Of a DNA stretch of 64,000 nt, positions 9,188-18,632 are shown in pieces (positions within the stretch are counted from its first letter, which is position 1; every line of letters starts with the position of its first letter). A program made the position numbers and the translations under genes. The notes beneath the pieces were generated by a model that saw only the letters and a list, made by a program, of their open reading frames with translations, was not told the origin of the DNA and did no database searches. Source of the DNA: Clostridiaceae bacterium (lineage in GTDB: Bacteria > Bacillota > Clostridia > Peptostreptococcales > Natronincolaceae); NCBI GenBank assembly GCA_020832135.1, contig JAFIFG010000011.1:18330-82329 (forward strand). Reading direction: 5' to 3'.

Positions 9188-9596
9188 ATAATCTTCTCCT
9201 TTTTTAAGGTTATAGTAGCCATTGGCTACAATTTAGTGGGATAAAAGCTCCTTCTAAATCAAGTTTGATTTTATCTGATAGGGTGTTATGTTTACTTAAT
9301 GAGAAAATCCATACTATATTACTCGGGATTAAAAATAAAAAAACATCTTTACACAAACATAACTACCCAAAGAAAATAGTTATCAATCAATAATATTTAT
9401 CATTTAATAAGATTATGCCTTAAATCCTTAGTTTTGTAAAGTAGTAGGATAAAAAATATATATGAAAATAGAAAAGCAAAATTAACCTCTCATCCTGAGG
9501 TGCTAGGAGAATCGATGAGAAAGGTGAATTTTGCAAAATCCATATAGGATTAATAGTTAACTTGAGTTGTGTAATCAGACTATACAAGTTATAGTA
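9188..9596. other. Upstream region of the suf operon, with a long hairpin
   Basis: No gene is seen in these 409 bases. The right part carries an imperfect inverted repeat (9476-9536, listed separately). The left part should hold the suf promoter. I saw no convincing Rrf2/IscR-type box and no regulator gene adjacent to the operon. Confidence 0.4.
9476..9536 (-). terminator. Long imperfect hairpin, probable terminator of the lysozyme-fold gene
   Basis: GCAAAATTAACCTCTCATC at the left pairs with GATGAGAAAGGTGAATTTTGC at the right with one mismatch and one bulge, and the loop contains a further small inverted repeat. Read leftward it is followed by TTTTCTATTTT. It lies downstream of the gene ending at 9597, so termination is the simplest role. 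A small dispersed repeat is the alternative. Confidence 0.5.
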
Positions 9597-10556
9597 TCAA
9601 GCGATGTTCTGCAGGCTTCTAAAGATAGACCTAACCCCTTTCCACCAATTGGGATCCTCAGCATATCTGCGGTTGATCCAAAAGAATGGATCAATATGGG
9701 GTGGTAAGTCGGACAAGCTAGTGTAGATGGTTCTAGCAGTTATTTCAGAGGTTTGCTTTAAAGAGGTACTATAGACCTGCCAGCTACCGAAAACATTGTA
9801 GGGATTGTTTATTATAAGTGAGCTGGAGGGGTGGTCTTTAGGTACAAAAGCTTGCTCATGTCCAGCAATAGCAAATAATAATAGTGGGTTAATATTAAAT
9901 TGTTTTGCAGTATGTAAAATTTCTGAGAAATGAGGTTCTTCCTTTAAGAGGGATTGTCTATCATTAAGATACTGTTTTAAACTGGCCTCATCAATAGTAC
10001 GGTAATAAAAATAAGAGGGAAAATTATTGTTAGGCTTTTGAAAGCGGTAAAGGATATGGGCTGGTAGGGAGACTTCTTCCTCCTTTATTTTATGCTCCTC
10101 TATAAAAACATGATTCTCTACAGGTGGATTGATATGAAGTAAAAATCCTCCAAATAGCATAAGAGATAATGTCAATAATAAGATCCACTGAAGGCTTTTA
10201 CTTTGGGAGGAAGTAGTATTTTCTACAGATGCTTTAGTAGGGTTGGATTCCTCTATCTCTGTAGGTGGTGATTCTCTAATTTCCATTACATCCTCTTGAA
10301 AAATAGTGTTTGCAAGTAAATCTTCTTTCTTTTCGAACAGCACCTTTTCTACAAGGTTTTTTACTACCTTACTTTGATGAGGATGATCATGAAGAGATAG
10401 ACCCCGTTCCACCACGTAGGTAACAGAATTATATAGGATAGCCTCTCTTTTTTCTAAGGGTAAATCTCTATATTTTATATTTATGTAATCTCTGAAGTTA
10501 GAAATATCTCCTTGACTTATGATAATCTTTTCTTTATTCTCTGCAATGCTACTCAT
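9597..10556 (-). CDS. Membrane-anchored protein with a lysozyme-like C-terminal domain
   Basis: Protein of 319 residues from the ATG at 10556, chosen because GGGAGG precedes it; an in-frame ATG at 10604 has no such site. Residues 1-105 are soluble and predicted cytoplasmic. One membrane segment (WILLLTLSLMLFGGFLLHI) lies near 122-141, and the rest is extracellular. The C-terminal ~100 residues look like a transglycosylase or glucosaminidase fold: INPLLLFAIAGHEQAF, with Glu234 as candidate catalytic acid, then NNPYNVFGSWQ and a Trp-rich NPNWWKGVRSIF end. The layout (cytoplasmic domain, one TM, outer enzyme-like domain) resembles SigI-type anti-sigma/sensor proteins, but no sigma gene adjoins. 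Function is not established. Confidence 0.55.
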   Translation of the reverse strand: MSSIAENKEKIIISQGDISNFRDYINIKYRDLPLEKREAILYNSVTYVVERGLSLHDHPHQSKVVKNLVEKVLFEKKEDLLANTIFQEDVMEIRESPPTEIEESNPTKASVENTTSSQSKSLQWILLLTLSLMLFGGFLLHINPPVENHVFIEEHKIKEEEVSLPAHILYRFQKPNNNFPSYFYYRTIDEASLKQYLNDRQSLLKEEPHFSEILHTAKQFNINPLLLFAIAGHEQAFVPKDHPSSSLIINNPYNVFGSWQVYSTSLKQTSEITARTIYTSLSDLPPHIDPFFWINRRYAEDPNWWKGVRSIFRSLQNIA

Positions 10557-10929
10557 GTCTAGCCCTCCCTTCATACACTTTATCCTTGAGGTAAATTTGG
10601 CCACAACTTAATGTCATTTTATACTATTATAATATACTTTTGTTAGATGAAGAAGAGATAAAAGCAGAAGTAAAAGAAAATAATGCATCTGATACTTTAA
10701 CTTGGGAAAAGCTGTAATGGTATTCTAGGATAAATAAAGTGGTGACGTTAGGTTCAATTTTGGTATTTCATGCAGGAATATATTTACGTATAGTGAACTA
10801 ATATAGGTATAGTATTTAATTAAAGAAGGTGCAGTTAAGTCAAGGTTGATTAGTAAATTGAAAGTTCTATTAAAGAGATATATACAAGAAAATAATCAAA
10901 CTATGGCTACATAAGCAAGGAGGAAAAAT
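10557..10929. other. Intergenic region ahead of gatCAB with a possible gene scrap
   Basis: This region holds the divergent promoters. An open plus-strand frame at 10635-10718 encodes LLLDEEEIKAEVKENNAS... and ends TLTWEKL before TAA. It looks like the tail of a decayed gene, because it has no start or RBS. I saw no T-box or other riboswitch signature before gatC. Confidence 0.3.
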
Positions 10930-11214
10930 ATGAAACCTACTATTGAAGAAATTCATCATATTGGAAAGCTGGCAAAACTTAAATTTACACAAGAAGAAGC
11001 TAAAGCCTTTGCTAAGGATTTTAAAGAAATTTTCGAGGAATTTAAAAATGCTAGTGGAGAGAATTTTCAAGGTTTCACTAAAGCAGATATAGAAGTAAAG
11101 AAGACTCTATTAAGAGAAGATGTGGTGAAGAACTTTCAAAATAAAGAAAAATTATTTAAAAATGCAAAAGAAGTGAAGGAAAATTACATTGTGATTCTAA
11201 AGGCAATAGAATAG
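10930..11214 (+). CDS. gatC: Asp/Glu-tRNA(Asn/Gln) amidotransferase subunit C
   Basis: 94-residue GatC, the small subunit that holds GatA and GatB together in the enzyme converting misacylated Glu-tRNA(Gln) and Asp-tRNA(Asn) to the amide forms. The family pattern I..IgKLAKLKFTQEEAKAFAKDFKEIFEEF is seen at residues 8-38, with LLREDVV further on. AAGGAGG precedes the ATG. gatA follows after 10 bases. Confidence 0.93.
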   Translation: MKPTIEEIHHIGKLAKLKFTQEEAKAFAKDFKEIFEEFKNASGENFQGFTKADIEVKKTLLREDVVKNFQNKEKLFKNAKEVKENYIVILKAIE

Positions 11215-11224
11215 AGGTGAGGAA

Positions 11225-12709
11225 ATGAATTTAGAAGCCATGACCCTTGAGAGGTTAAAGCAGGGCTATAGGATAAAACAATTTTCAGTAAAGGAAATAA
11301 CCACGGCATATTTAGATAGAATAAAAAGACTTGATAATAAAATCAATGCTTTTATCCATCTTTGTGAAGAAGAAGCCGTAAAGGAAGCGAAAGCTTTAGA
11401 TGAAAGGATAGCAAGTGGGGCAGAAGTTGGTCCACTTGCTGGCATACCAGTGGCAATAAAGGATAATATTTGCACTGATGGCTTTAAAACCACCTGTGCC
11501 TCAAAAATGCTAGGAAATTTTGTTCCACCCTATGATGCCACAGTAGTAAAGCAACTGAAGGAAGCTGGGGCTATTGTTATTGGTAAAACCAATATGGATG
11601 AATTCGCAATGGGCTCATCTACTGAAAATTCAGCATTTAAAATAACACGAAATCCATGGAATAGAGATAAAGTACCAGGAGGATCCTCCGGTGGTTCAGC
11701 GGCTGCAGTCGCTGCAGGGTTTACACCTTTAGCTATAGGTTCTGATACAGGAGGCTCTATAAGACAACCGGCTGCATTTTGTGGAGTCGTAGGCCTGAAG
11801 CCTACCTATGGTTTGGTCTCAAGATACGGTTTAATAGCTTTTGCTTCTTCCTTAGATCAAATTGGTCCAATAACTAAAACAGTAAAGGATTGTGCTTATA
11901 GCTTAGAGGTGATAACAGGAAAAGATCCTTTAGACAGCACCTGTTATAAAGGTGTAGTCAATAGAGATTACAAAGAAATACTAGAGGAGAATATAGCTGG
12001 ACTTAAAATAGGTGTACCAAGGGAATTTTTTCAAGAGGGGGTAGACCATGAAATTCAGCAAGCTATAAAAATCTCCATAAAAAAATTAGAAGAAATGAGA
12101 GTTATAGTGGAAGAGTTTTCTTTGCCTATCATGGATATAGGGTTATCTACTTACCGTATCTTATCTTCTGCTGAAGCTAGCTCTAATCTTGCACGATATG
12201 ATGGGATTCGATATGGCTACAGAAGTGATAATTCTGCTGATCTAGAAGAGTTAATTGTAAATAGTAGAACAGAAGCCTTTGGAAAGGAGGTCAAGCGAAG
12301 AATCATGCTAGGTACCTATGTACTTTCCTCCAGTCATTATAATAACTATTATAAAAAGGCCGCAGAAAATAGAATTAGTATTGAAAATATGTTTAAAGAG
12401 GCCTTAAAAAAATATGATCTTATTATTAGCCCTACCACATCTCAATTACCCTTCAACATAGGGGAAAAGATAGCACATTCCTTAGAAATGCATCAATCCG
12501 ATATATATACTGTCTTTGCAAATATTACAGGCATACCAGCTATCTCTATACCATGTGGCTTTAGTCAGTCTCGATTGCCAATCGGATTACAGTTTATGGG
12601 TAGCCCTTTTAGTGAAGGGAAGCTATTAACAGTAGCACATCAATTGGAGGAAAGATTAACTCTTCAGCAGCAGGGATTAGAACTGGAGGTGAGGGAAGGA
12701 TGCGATTAG
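11225..12709 (+). CDS. gatA: Asp/Glu-tRNA(Asn/Gln) amidotransferase subunit A
   Basis: 494-residue amidase subunit that releases ammonia from glutamine for GatB. The amidase-signature catalytic triad is intact: Lys79 in PVAIKDNI, Ser154 in PGGSSGGS and Ser178 in SDTGGSIRQPA. The length is normal. The start has GAGGTGAGG upstream, and the stop overlaps the gatB start by 10 bases (ATGCGATTAG). Confidence 0.97.
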   Translation: MNLEAMTLERLKQGYRIKQFSVKEITTAYLDRIKRLDNKINAFIHLCEEEAVKEAKALDERIASGAEVGPLAGIPVAIKDNICTDGFKTTCASKMLGNFVPPYDATVVKQLKEAGAIVIGKTNMDEFAMGSSTENSAFKITRNPWNRDKVPGGSSGGSAAAVAAGFTPLAIGSDTGGSIRQPAAFCGVVGLKPTYGLVSRYGLIAFASSLDQIGPITKTVKDCAYSLEVITGKDPLDSTCYKGVVNRDYKEILEENIAGLKIGVPREFFQEGVDHEIQQAIKISIKKLEEMRVIVEEFSLPIMDIGLSTYRILSSAEASSNLARYDGIRYGYRSDNSADLEELIVNSRTEAFGKEVKRRIMLGTYVLSSSHYNNYYKKAAENRISIENMFKEALKKYDLIISPTTSQLPFNIGEKIAHSLEMHQSDIYTVFANITGIPAISIPCGFSQSRLPIGLQFMGSPFSEGKLLTVAHQLEERLTLQQQGLELEVREGCD

Positions 12710-14133
12710 AAACTATTATCGGATTGGAGATTCATGTGGAATTAGCAACCAAATCTAAAATCTTTTGTAATTGCTCTACGGTGTTCGGTGGTGTACCTAA
12801 TGAAAACACCTGCCCCATATGTACAGGATTACCAGGAACATTACCAGTACTTAATGAAGAAACAGTAAAGTTAGCAATAACCGCTGGGAAAGCTTTAAAC
12901 TGTGAAATTAATTTAGTTAATAAGTTCGATAGAAAGCATTACTTTTATCCAGATTTACCAAAAGCATATCAAATTTCACAATTCGATATACCCCTGTGTA
13001 AAAAAGGATATATGGAAATAGATTTAGGCGGAAATCAGAAAATAGTTAATATAACAAGAGTACATATGGAGGAAGATGCAGGGAAATTAATTCATCTAGA
13101 GAATGAACCTGTAACTTTGGTGGATTATAATAGAGCAGGAGTACCATTAATTGAAATCGTAACAGCACCTGAACTTCGTTCTCCAGAGGAAGCTGTTACT
13201 TTTCTAAAATCTCTAAAAACAATTTTACAATACACAGGAGTTTCAGATTGTAAGATGCAAGAAGGTTCCTTAAGGTGTGATGTTAATATATCTCTTAGGC
13301 AAGTAGGGCAGGAAACTTATAATACACGGGTGGAGATTAAAAACCTAAACTCCTTTAGGGAAGTATTAAAAGCATTAAAGCAAGAGGAAAAGCGACAGAG
13401 GGAGTTATATCTTCATGGTAAGGGAGATACAATACAGCAGGAGACTAGAAGATGGGATGAAAATAAACAGAATACGGTAATTATGAGAAAGAAGGAAGAG
13501 TCTCAGGACTATCGATATTTTTTAGAACCAGACTTAGGAACACTAGTGATAGAAGAGAGTATGATTCAGGGAATAGAAGATAATTTACCAGAGTTTCCTA
13601 GGGCACGGAGGGAACGGATACTTAAACAGTATGGAATAAAAGAAGATCAAGCAGATTTATTAATAAGAGAAAAGCATATGATCAACTACTTTGAAGCAGT
13701 TGTTACCTTTGGTGGCAATCCTCTTGAGATCAGTAATTGGATTACTGTAGAGCTTTTTAAAGAACTAAAGGGTAAGGGTGAAGAGGTGAGAATACCTATA
13801 AAACCTAAATACTTAGCAGAATTAATAAAAATGGTTCAGGAAGAAAGCATTAGTCGTCCAGCAGGAAAATTGGTGTTGAAGGAGTTATTAGTTAAGGATA
13901 AGTCTCCCGCTGAAATAGTGGGAGAAAAAGATTTAGAGCAAATAAGTGATGTTCAAGAATTGGAGACAATAGCCTTCAACATCATTACTGAGAATCCTCA
14001 AGCTGTTGAAGATTATAAGAAGGGAAAGGCTAAGGCTGTAGGCTATCTTGTAGGTCAGGTAATGAAGGCAACTAAAGGCCAAGGAAATCCACAATTAATT
14101 AAGGAGATCATTGAAAAGGAAGTCCAAAAGTAG
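12700..14133 (+). CDS. gatB: Asp/Glu-tRNA(Asn/Gln) amidotransferase subunit B
   Basis: 477-residue kinase/tRNA-binding subunit. It phosphorylates the tRNA-bound Glu or Asp and adds ammonia from GatA. The start MRLETIIGLEIHVEL, the zinc-type cysteines CNCS and CPIC near residues 23-42, the GVPLIEIVT motif and the C-terminal YqeY-like helical tail (AVGYLVGQVMKAT) are all present. It is last in gatCAB, and a terminator begins within its stop region. Confidence 0.97.
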   Translation: MRLETIIGLEIHVELATKSKIFCNCSTVFGGVPNENTCPICTGLPGTLPVLNEETVKLAITAGKALNCEINLVNKFDRKHYFYPDLPKAYQISQFDIPLCKKGYMEIDLGGNQKIVNITRVHMEEDAGKLIHLENEPVTLVDYNRAGVPLIEIVTAPELRSPEEAVTFLKSLKTILQYTGVSDCKMQEGSLRCDVNISLRQVGQETYNTRVEIKNLNSFREVLKALKQEEKRQRELYLHGKGDTIQQETRRWDENKQNTVIMRKKEESQDYRYFLEPDLGTLVIEESMIQGIEDNLPEFPRARRERILKQYGIKEDQADLLIREKHMINYFEAVVTFGGNPLEISNWITVELFKELKGKGEEVRIPIKPKYLAELIKMVQEESISRPAGKLVLKELLVKDKSPAEIVGEKDLEQISDVQELETIAFNIITENPQAVEDYKKGKAKAVGYLVGQVMKATKGQGNPQLIKEIIEKEVQK

Positions 14134-14147
14134 ACTTCCTTTTTTTA
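14115..14147 (+). terminator. Terminator of gatCAB
   Basis: AAAGGAAGTC pairs with GACTTCCTTT around CAAAAGTA, and the T run extends to nine. The left arm lies inside the last codons of gatB. Confidence 0.9.
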
Positions 14148-14162
14148 CTACTATCGTGCTAT

Positions 14163-15020
14163 TTATTTCCATTTTGCATATAAATCTTCACGACGATCTC
14201 TTCGCGTAGTTACAGAACCTTCATTTCTTGTTTCGATTAATTTGTTTAAGTCAACCTCTCCAGTAACTACCATTTCTTCAGCAGCTTCTCCTTCTGCTAC
14301 AATACCTTTTGGTGGGAAGAACCCATCACAGGGTGCAAGAATGGCGGCTACACCATAGTGACTTTCCATATATCTAACCTCAGGCATCCATCCAGTTCCA
14401 CCTGTGTGGACAACATATATTTGATTCTCAACAGCTCTTGCTTGGCAGCAATAACGAACACGATAGAAGCCTTGAGTATCATCTGTGCTGGAAGGACAAA
14501 AGAGAATGTTAGCACCTAAATCCGTAGCACGTTTTGCTGTCTCTGGAAATTCCATATCATAACAAATAATTAAAGAAACTTTTCCAAACTCAGTATCAAA
14601 GACTTTGATATCATCCCCGGGAGCAATCTTCCATTCATATTTTTCTTCTGTTGTTAGGTGAACTTTATTTTGTTTAACAAAACTACCATCAGGGTAAAAT
14701 AAAAAAGCACAATTATAAATCTCATTATTTTCTTCAATAATGTGTGTTCCACCTACGATATAGATATTAAATTCTTGTGCCAAACTTGAAAATAAGTCTA
14801 TATATTCTTCAGTAAATTGGGGTATTATGCGAATACTTTTATAAGGATCTTTTTCCTCTATAAAGGAAAGTAATTGCATCGTTAAAAACTCAGGGAAAAC
14901 GATAAATCGAGAATCCCAGTCCTTAGCATAACGTATATAACCTTTAACCTGCTGTGCAAACTCATTAAAACCAGCTATTTTTTTCATATTATATTGCACA
15001 GCTGATATTCTTAGTCTCAT
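14163..15020 (-). CDS. Carbon-nitrogen hydrolase (nitrilase superfamily)
   Basis: 285-residue amidohydrolase with the complete nitrilase triad: Glu44 in FPEF, Lys119 in NKVHLT and Cys153 in IICYDMEFPE. A substrate cannot be named from sequence. It is transcribed divergently from a GNAT-family gene. In Bacillus YhcX-type proteins a GNAT domain and this type of nitrilase are fused in one chain, so the pair here probably represents the split version and the two products likely act together. The start has AAGGAG upstream. Confidence 0.85.
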   Translation of the reverse strand: MRLRISAVQYNMKKIAGFNEFAQQVKGYIRYAKDWDSRFIVFPEFLTMQLLSFIEEKDPYKSIRIIPQFTEEYIDLFSSLAQEFNIYIVGGTHIIEENNEIYNCAFLFYPDGSFVKQNKVHLTTEEKYEWKIAPGDDIKVFDTEFGKVSLIICYDMEFPETAKRATDLGANILFCPSSTDDTQGFYRVRYCCQARAVENQIYVVHTGGTGWMPEVRYMESHYGVAAILAPCDGFFPPKGIVAEGEAAEEMVVTGEVDLNKLIETRNEGSVTTRRDRREDLYAKWK

Positions 15021-15111
15021 AAAATCACTCCTTATTAGACTGGATTGTTTTCATTATGGTATCATATATAAATAGACTATGCAAATTCTCAAATTTTTAA
15101 GGAGGAGAAGT

Positions 15112-15828
15112 ATGTTTAATTTGGAAACTTTTACATTATATAATCATAAGCCCAAGGCTATGACCATTCGAAACTACACAAAGGAAGACTTTGAGGCCAT
15201 CATGGAGATGGAGGCACTATCCTATCCACCACCTTTTCCCAAGGAACTTTTATGGGATTATGGTCAGTTAGAATCTCATACAAAAGTATTTCCATTAGGC
15301 TGTATATGTGCTGAGATAGACAATAAAATAGTAGGGGCATTGACTACTATGATTATAAATTATGATCCTGAAGAAGATCCATCATGGGATGAAGTAACAA
15401 ACTATGGTTACATAAAGGGAAATCATACATCTAAAGGAGATACTCTATATGTTGTAGATATAAATGTCCACTCTGATTATAGACATTATAACGTGGGAAT
15501 AAGAATGATACAGAGTGCCTATTATCTGGTTGTAAAGTTAGATTTAGATAGGTTGTTGGGATGTGGTAGAATGCCAGAGTATTACAAATATGTCGATGAA
15601 CTAGAGCCTGAGGAGTATATTGAGGGAGTTATTGAAGGAGAAATCAAGGATCCAGTTATTTCCTTTATGTTCAAATGTGGTAGAAGACCTGTAAAGATCA
15701 TCTCTAACTATGTAGAGGACAAAAAATCCTGTGACTATGCCTGTTTAATGGAATGGAGAAACCCTTTTAAGAATGTTACTAAACTGGAACAACAGAAATT
15801 TTTCAAAGGAATAAATAGAATAAAATAA
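15112..15828 (+). CDS. GNAT-family acetyltransferase, partner of the nitrilase
   Basis: 238-residue protein with a GNAT fold: TIRNYTKEDFEAIMEMEALSYP at the start, a central YVVDINVHSDYRHYNVGIRMIQ segment that corresponds to the acetyl-CoA pyrophosphate loop, and a Cys-containing LLGCGRMPEYY region. It matches the N-terminal half of YhcX-type GNAT-nitrilase fusions. The start at 15112 follows AAGGAGGAG; an in-frame ATG at 15079 would add 11 residues but has no RBS. The 91 bases between it and the nitrilase gene must hold both promoters. Confidence 0.75.
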   Translation: MFNLETFTLYNHKPKAMTIRNYTKEDFEAIMEMEALSYPPPFPKELLWDYGQLESHTKVFPLGCICAEIDNKIVGALTTMIINYDPEEDPSWDEVTNYGYIKGNHTSKGDTLYVVDINVHSDYRHYNVGIRMIQSAYYLVVKLDLDRLLGCGRMPEYYKYVDELEPEEYIEGVIEGEIKDPVISFMFKCGRRPVKIISNYVEDKKSCDYACLMEWRNPFKNVTKLEQQKFFKGINRIK

Positions 15829-15842
15829 AAAAATTAAGAACT

Positions 15843-15885
15843 AAGGCCATATAAATATTGAAATTTATATGGCCTTGGTTAAATT
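15843..15885. terminator. Bidirectional terminator
   Basis: AAGGCCATATAAAT pairs perfectly with ATTTATATGGCCTT (14 bp) around a five-base loop, between the converging GNAT and coiled-coil genes. T-rich sequence lies on either side. Confidence 0.8.
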
Positions 15886-15901
15886 ATATAGTTGAGTATT
15901 A

Positions 15902-16327
15902 TTATTTTTTATTTAAAGTCTTCTCTAATTTTTTTAATTCTTTTTCAAGTTCCTTGTCTATCCTCTCTTGAATCTTAACTTTAATTTCATCTACAAGAGC
16001 TGTCTTGTCATTATCCATTTTGTCAATTGCTGCTTGCACCTCTGCTGATATTTGATTTCTAGCTTCCCGAAGTTGCATTTCTTCAAAACTATTCAATTCA
16101 CTTATTATTTCATTCTCCAAACCTTCAACATATTGAATTAAGTCGACTTCAGCATTTTGTCGATCTGACTCTAGGTCGTTCGATTTTTGCAAATATGTAT
16201 TTTCTATACCCTTAATTCGATCTCTGATGGATAAATAAATTCCAGAATTATAGGCATATGCTACTGAAACAAAAGTTAGTGATGAGACCAGTAGAGTTAT
16301 TGTTACTTTTTTTAATTTGCCATTCAT
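15902..16327 (-). CDS. Small exported coiled-coil protein, unknown function
   Basis: 141 residues from ATG 16327, which follows GAGGAGAG; the upstream ATG at 16360 lacks a site. A signal peptide (KLKKVTITLLVSSLTFVSVAYA) ends at AYA near residue 25. The remainder is almost wholly charged helix, with heptad-like Glu/Lys/Leu spacing and a Lys/Glu-rich end (IDKELEKELKKLEKTL). I do not recognise a family. It is monocistronic, converging on the GNAT gene with which it shares a terminator hairpin. It probably lies between membrane and wall. Confidence 0.6.
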   Translation of the reverse strand: MNGKLKKVTITLLVSSLTFVSVAYAYNSGIYLSIRDRIKGIENTYLQKSNDLESDRQNAEVDLIQYVEGLENEIISELNSFEEMQLREARNQISAEVQAAIDKMDNDKTALVDEIKVKIQERIDKELEKELKKLEKTLNKK

Positions 16328-16414
16328 TATATCTCTCCTCGTAGTTATATTCTTACACACAATAGCTATTATATAATGTAATGGATGGCTTTGAAAAGAA
16401 GTAAATATTGGTAT

Positions 16415-17758
16415 TTAAGCAATGATTTCTGTAATTGTTTTTTTTCTATTTTCTAATGATTTCAGGTATAATACATTAATGATAGGAATTAGATATAAAT
16501 AAAAAGCATAGGGAATAAAACCAGCAACCCCCACCATAAGTGTAGTGGTAGGTAGCAATGAAGCTATATTCCAAGGTATAAGTGGTGCTATTACGACGGA
16601 AGTATTTTCTATATCCAAGGCCAATTGTTCCTTCGCTATACCTTTTTCCTTATATGCTTTCTTCATAATATGGGTGGTTAAAACGATAGAAATCGTTTGA
16701 TTACATCCAAGCATAGATGTAATAATGGCTGTTGTAGTAGTCGATATAAATAACTTAGATCTAGATTTCATTTTTAATAGTACATTTTCTAGTGCCTTAA
16801 GCATCTCTGTACCTTCAAGAATACCTGATAAAGCACTGGATATAAAAACAATGACAGCAGCTCTACCCATAGAAAAGATACCTCCACCCTTTAAGATTTC
16901 TTGAAGAGGAGAATTAATGTCTAGATGAAATCCCCATAATGTATAGTTAAAAACATCTGTAAAACTATAGTTTTGGAGGGAAATACTAATGATGAAGGCA
17001 GATAGAATACTAAATACCATAGATATTTTAACATCAATCTTAAAGGCCGCAAAAAACAATATAATAATTGCAGGGATTAGTACAATCCAGTTAATAGTAA
17101 ATATTTTGATGATTTCATGATCTATACTACTTTCCATTAAATTCAAAGGGTTATAGATAGAAATAATAGTATAGAGTATAATGGAGAGTGTAAAAGGTAA
17201 AACTGCAGTTTTGAACATATTTCTTATATTAGTATAAAGGTCGGTAGCTGTTAAATAAGCCACTAGATTGGCACTGGAAGACATAGGAGAAGTTCTGTCA
17301 CCAAAATAAGCTCCTGCAATAAGGGCACCAGCAGCTAAGTTGATATTTATATCTCCAGCTCTGGCGATCACCATAAGAGCTACCCCTACAGTACTAACTG
17401 TACCGAAGGCGGTTCCCAGTAAAAAAGAAACAACAGAGCTAATTAAGAAAGCATATACAACAAAAAAGTTAGGATTCATAAGACGAATACCATAATAGAC
17501 TATTCCTGGAACAGTGCCAGCGGATATCCATACAGCAGTAATAATCCCTATTAAAGCGAATATTCTAAGAACAACAAACACTTTTTTACCACCAATGTAG
17601 GACATATTCAAAATATCTTTTATTGTAAAATCCCTTCTTAGAGCTAAAATGGCAAACATAAAAAAACATAGGATTAAGGGATACCCTATAAAAAGTCCTT
17701 TATATATACTGAGTATTAATGCAGAAAATGATAAAATCATTACAACTATAAGATCCAT
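16415..17758 (-). CDS. NhaC-family Na+/H+ antiporter
   Basis: 447-residue integral membrane protein of the NhaC family (Na+/H+ or dicarboxylate-linked antiport). About 11 hydrophobic segments are visible. The family mark YFGDRTSPMSSSANLVA near residue 150, GTAFGTVSTVGVALM before it and GCNQTISIVLT near 345 are characteristic. Whether it exchanges Na+ for H+ alone or for malate/lactate cannot be told. The start has CAAGGAGAG upstream and the gene is single. Na+ extrusion would suit an organism with other Na+-coupled carriers, such as the 2HCT citrate carrier at 57.4 kb. Confidence 0.85.
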   Translation of the reverse strand: MDLIVVMILSFSALILSIYKGLFIGYPLILCFFMFAILALRRDFTIKDILNMSYIGGKKVFVVLRIFALIGIITAVWISAGTVPGIVYYGIRLMNPNFFVVYAFLISSVVSFLLGTAFGTVSTVGVALMVIARAGDININLAAGALIAGAYFGDRTSPMSSSANLVAYLTATDLYTNIRNMFKTAVLPFTLSIILYTIISIYNPLNLMESSIDHEIIKIFTINWIVLIPAIIILFFAAFKIDVKISMVFSILSAFIISISLQNYSFTDVFNYTLWGFHLDINSPLQEILKGGGIFSMGRAAVIVFISSALSGILEGTEMLKALENVLLKMKSRSKLFISTTTTAIITSMLGCNQTISIVLTTHIMKKAYKEKGIAKEQLALDIENTSVVIAPLIPWNIASLLPTTTLMVGVAGFIPYAFYLYLIPIINVLYLKSLENRKKTITEIIA

Positions 17759-17856
17759 TGTTTTCTCTCCTTGGTTACATAATTTATAATTTCATGATAA
17801 CATGAAAAGCTATTATCTACATAAAAAATCTACAAAATAAAATAGAGGTGTGGAAA

Positions 17857-18534
17857 ATGACTATATTGAAAAATGATTGGAATGTTTTGCTTGAGGATGA
17901 ATTCCAAAAACCTTATTATTTAGAGTTGCAAAAATTTCTTATGGAAGCATATAGAACAAAGACTATTTACCCCAATAAAAATGATATATATAATGCACTT
18001 AACTTTACTTCTTTTAAGGATACGAAGGTGGTAATATTGGGACAAGATCCTTATCATGGACCTGGACAGGCCCATGGACTGAGCTTCTCTGTAAATCCAG
18101 GAGTCAAAACACCACCATCCTTGAAAAATATTTTCAAAGAATTACAAAAGGACTTAGGGTATGATATACCGAATAATGGGTACCTTGCAGATTGGGCAAA
18201 GCAGGGTGTGTTAATGTTGAATACTGTACTAACGGTGGAGGCAGGAAACCCCAATTCCCATAAGGGTAAAGGATGGGAGAACTTTACTGATAGGATTATT
18301 ACACTATTAAATGGAAGAGATAAATCAGTAGTATTTATATTGTGGGGTAAACATGCTCAACAAAAAGAGGAACTAATTACATCGGAAAAGCATTATATCA
18401 TTAAATCACCACATCCCAGTCCCTTCTCTGCCAATAAGGGTTTCTTTGGAAGTAAGCCTTTTTCTAAAGTCAATGAAATTTTAAGGGAAATAGGAAGCAA
18501 AGAAATTGACTGGCAGATACCTATAAAGGATTAA
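17857..18534 (+). CDS. ung: Uracil-DNA glycosylase
   Basis: Family 1 UDG that removes uracil from DNA for base excision repair, 225 residues. The water-activating motif [14 protein letters not shown] is seen with Asp64, and the DNA-minor-groove loop [13 protein letters not shown] ends with SKPFS. ATG 17857 is chosen because GAGGTG lies just upstream; a GTG at 17848 lies within that RBS. It is followed by sigI after about 100 bases. Confidence 0.97.
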   Translation: MTILKNDWNVLLEDEFQKPYYLELQKFLMEAYRTKTIYPNKNDIYNALNFTSFKDTKVVILGQDPYHGPGQAHGLSFSVNPGVKTPPSLKNIFKELQKDLGYDIPNNGYLADWAKQGVLMLNTVLTVEAGNPNSHKGKGWENFTDRIITLLNGRDKSVVFILWGKHAQQKEELITSEKHYIIKSPHPSPFSANKGFFGSKPFSKVNEILREIGSKEIDWQIPIKD

Positions 18535-18580
18535 AGGGAAAAAATAATAAATAATTTGGTAGTATATAACAGTTTAAAGG

Positions 18581-18609
18581 GGTACCTGAAAAAACCGACT
18601 TTTGTCGTA
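18581..18609 (+). promoter_or_regulatory. Possible SigI-type promoter of sigI-rsgI
   Basis: GGTACC and CGTA (18606-18609) are spaced 19 bases apart. The pair resembles the CCCCC/CGTA pair ahead of the exported protein at 20551, which suggests autoregulation by SigI. The -35 match is weak. Confidence 0.35.
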
Positions 18610-18632
18610 TAGTATATTAGGGAGGTGAAGGG

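Noticed and set aside
9188..9475. Rrf2/IscR-type binding site for the suf operon
   Set aside because: Some AT-rich partial repeats are present, but none matches a known box well enough to report.
10557..10929. T-box riboswitch ahead of gatCAB
   Set aside because: I looked for the conserved T-box sequence and an antiterminator and saw neither.
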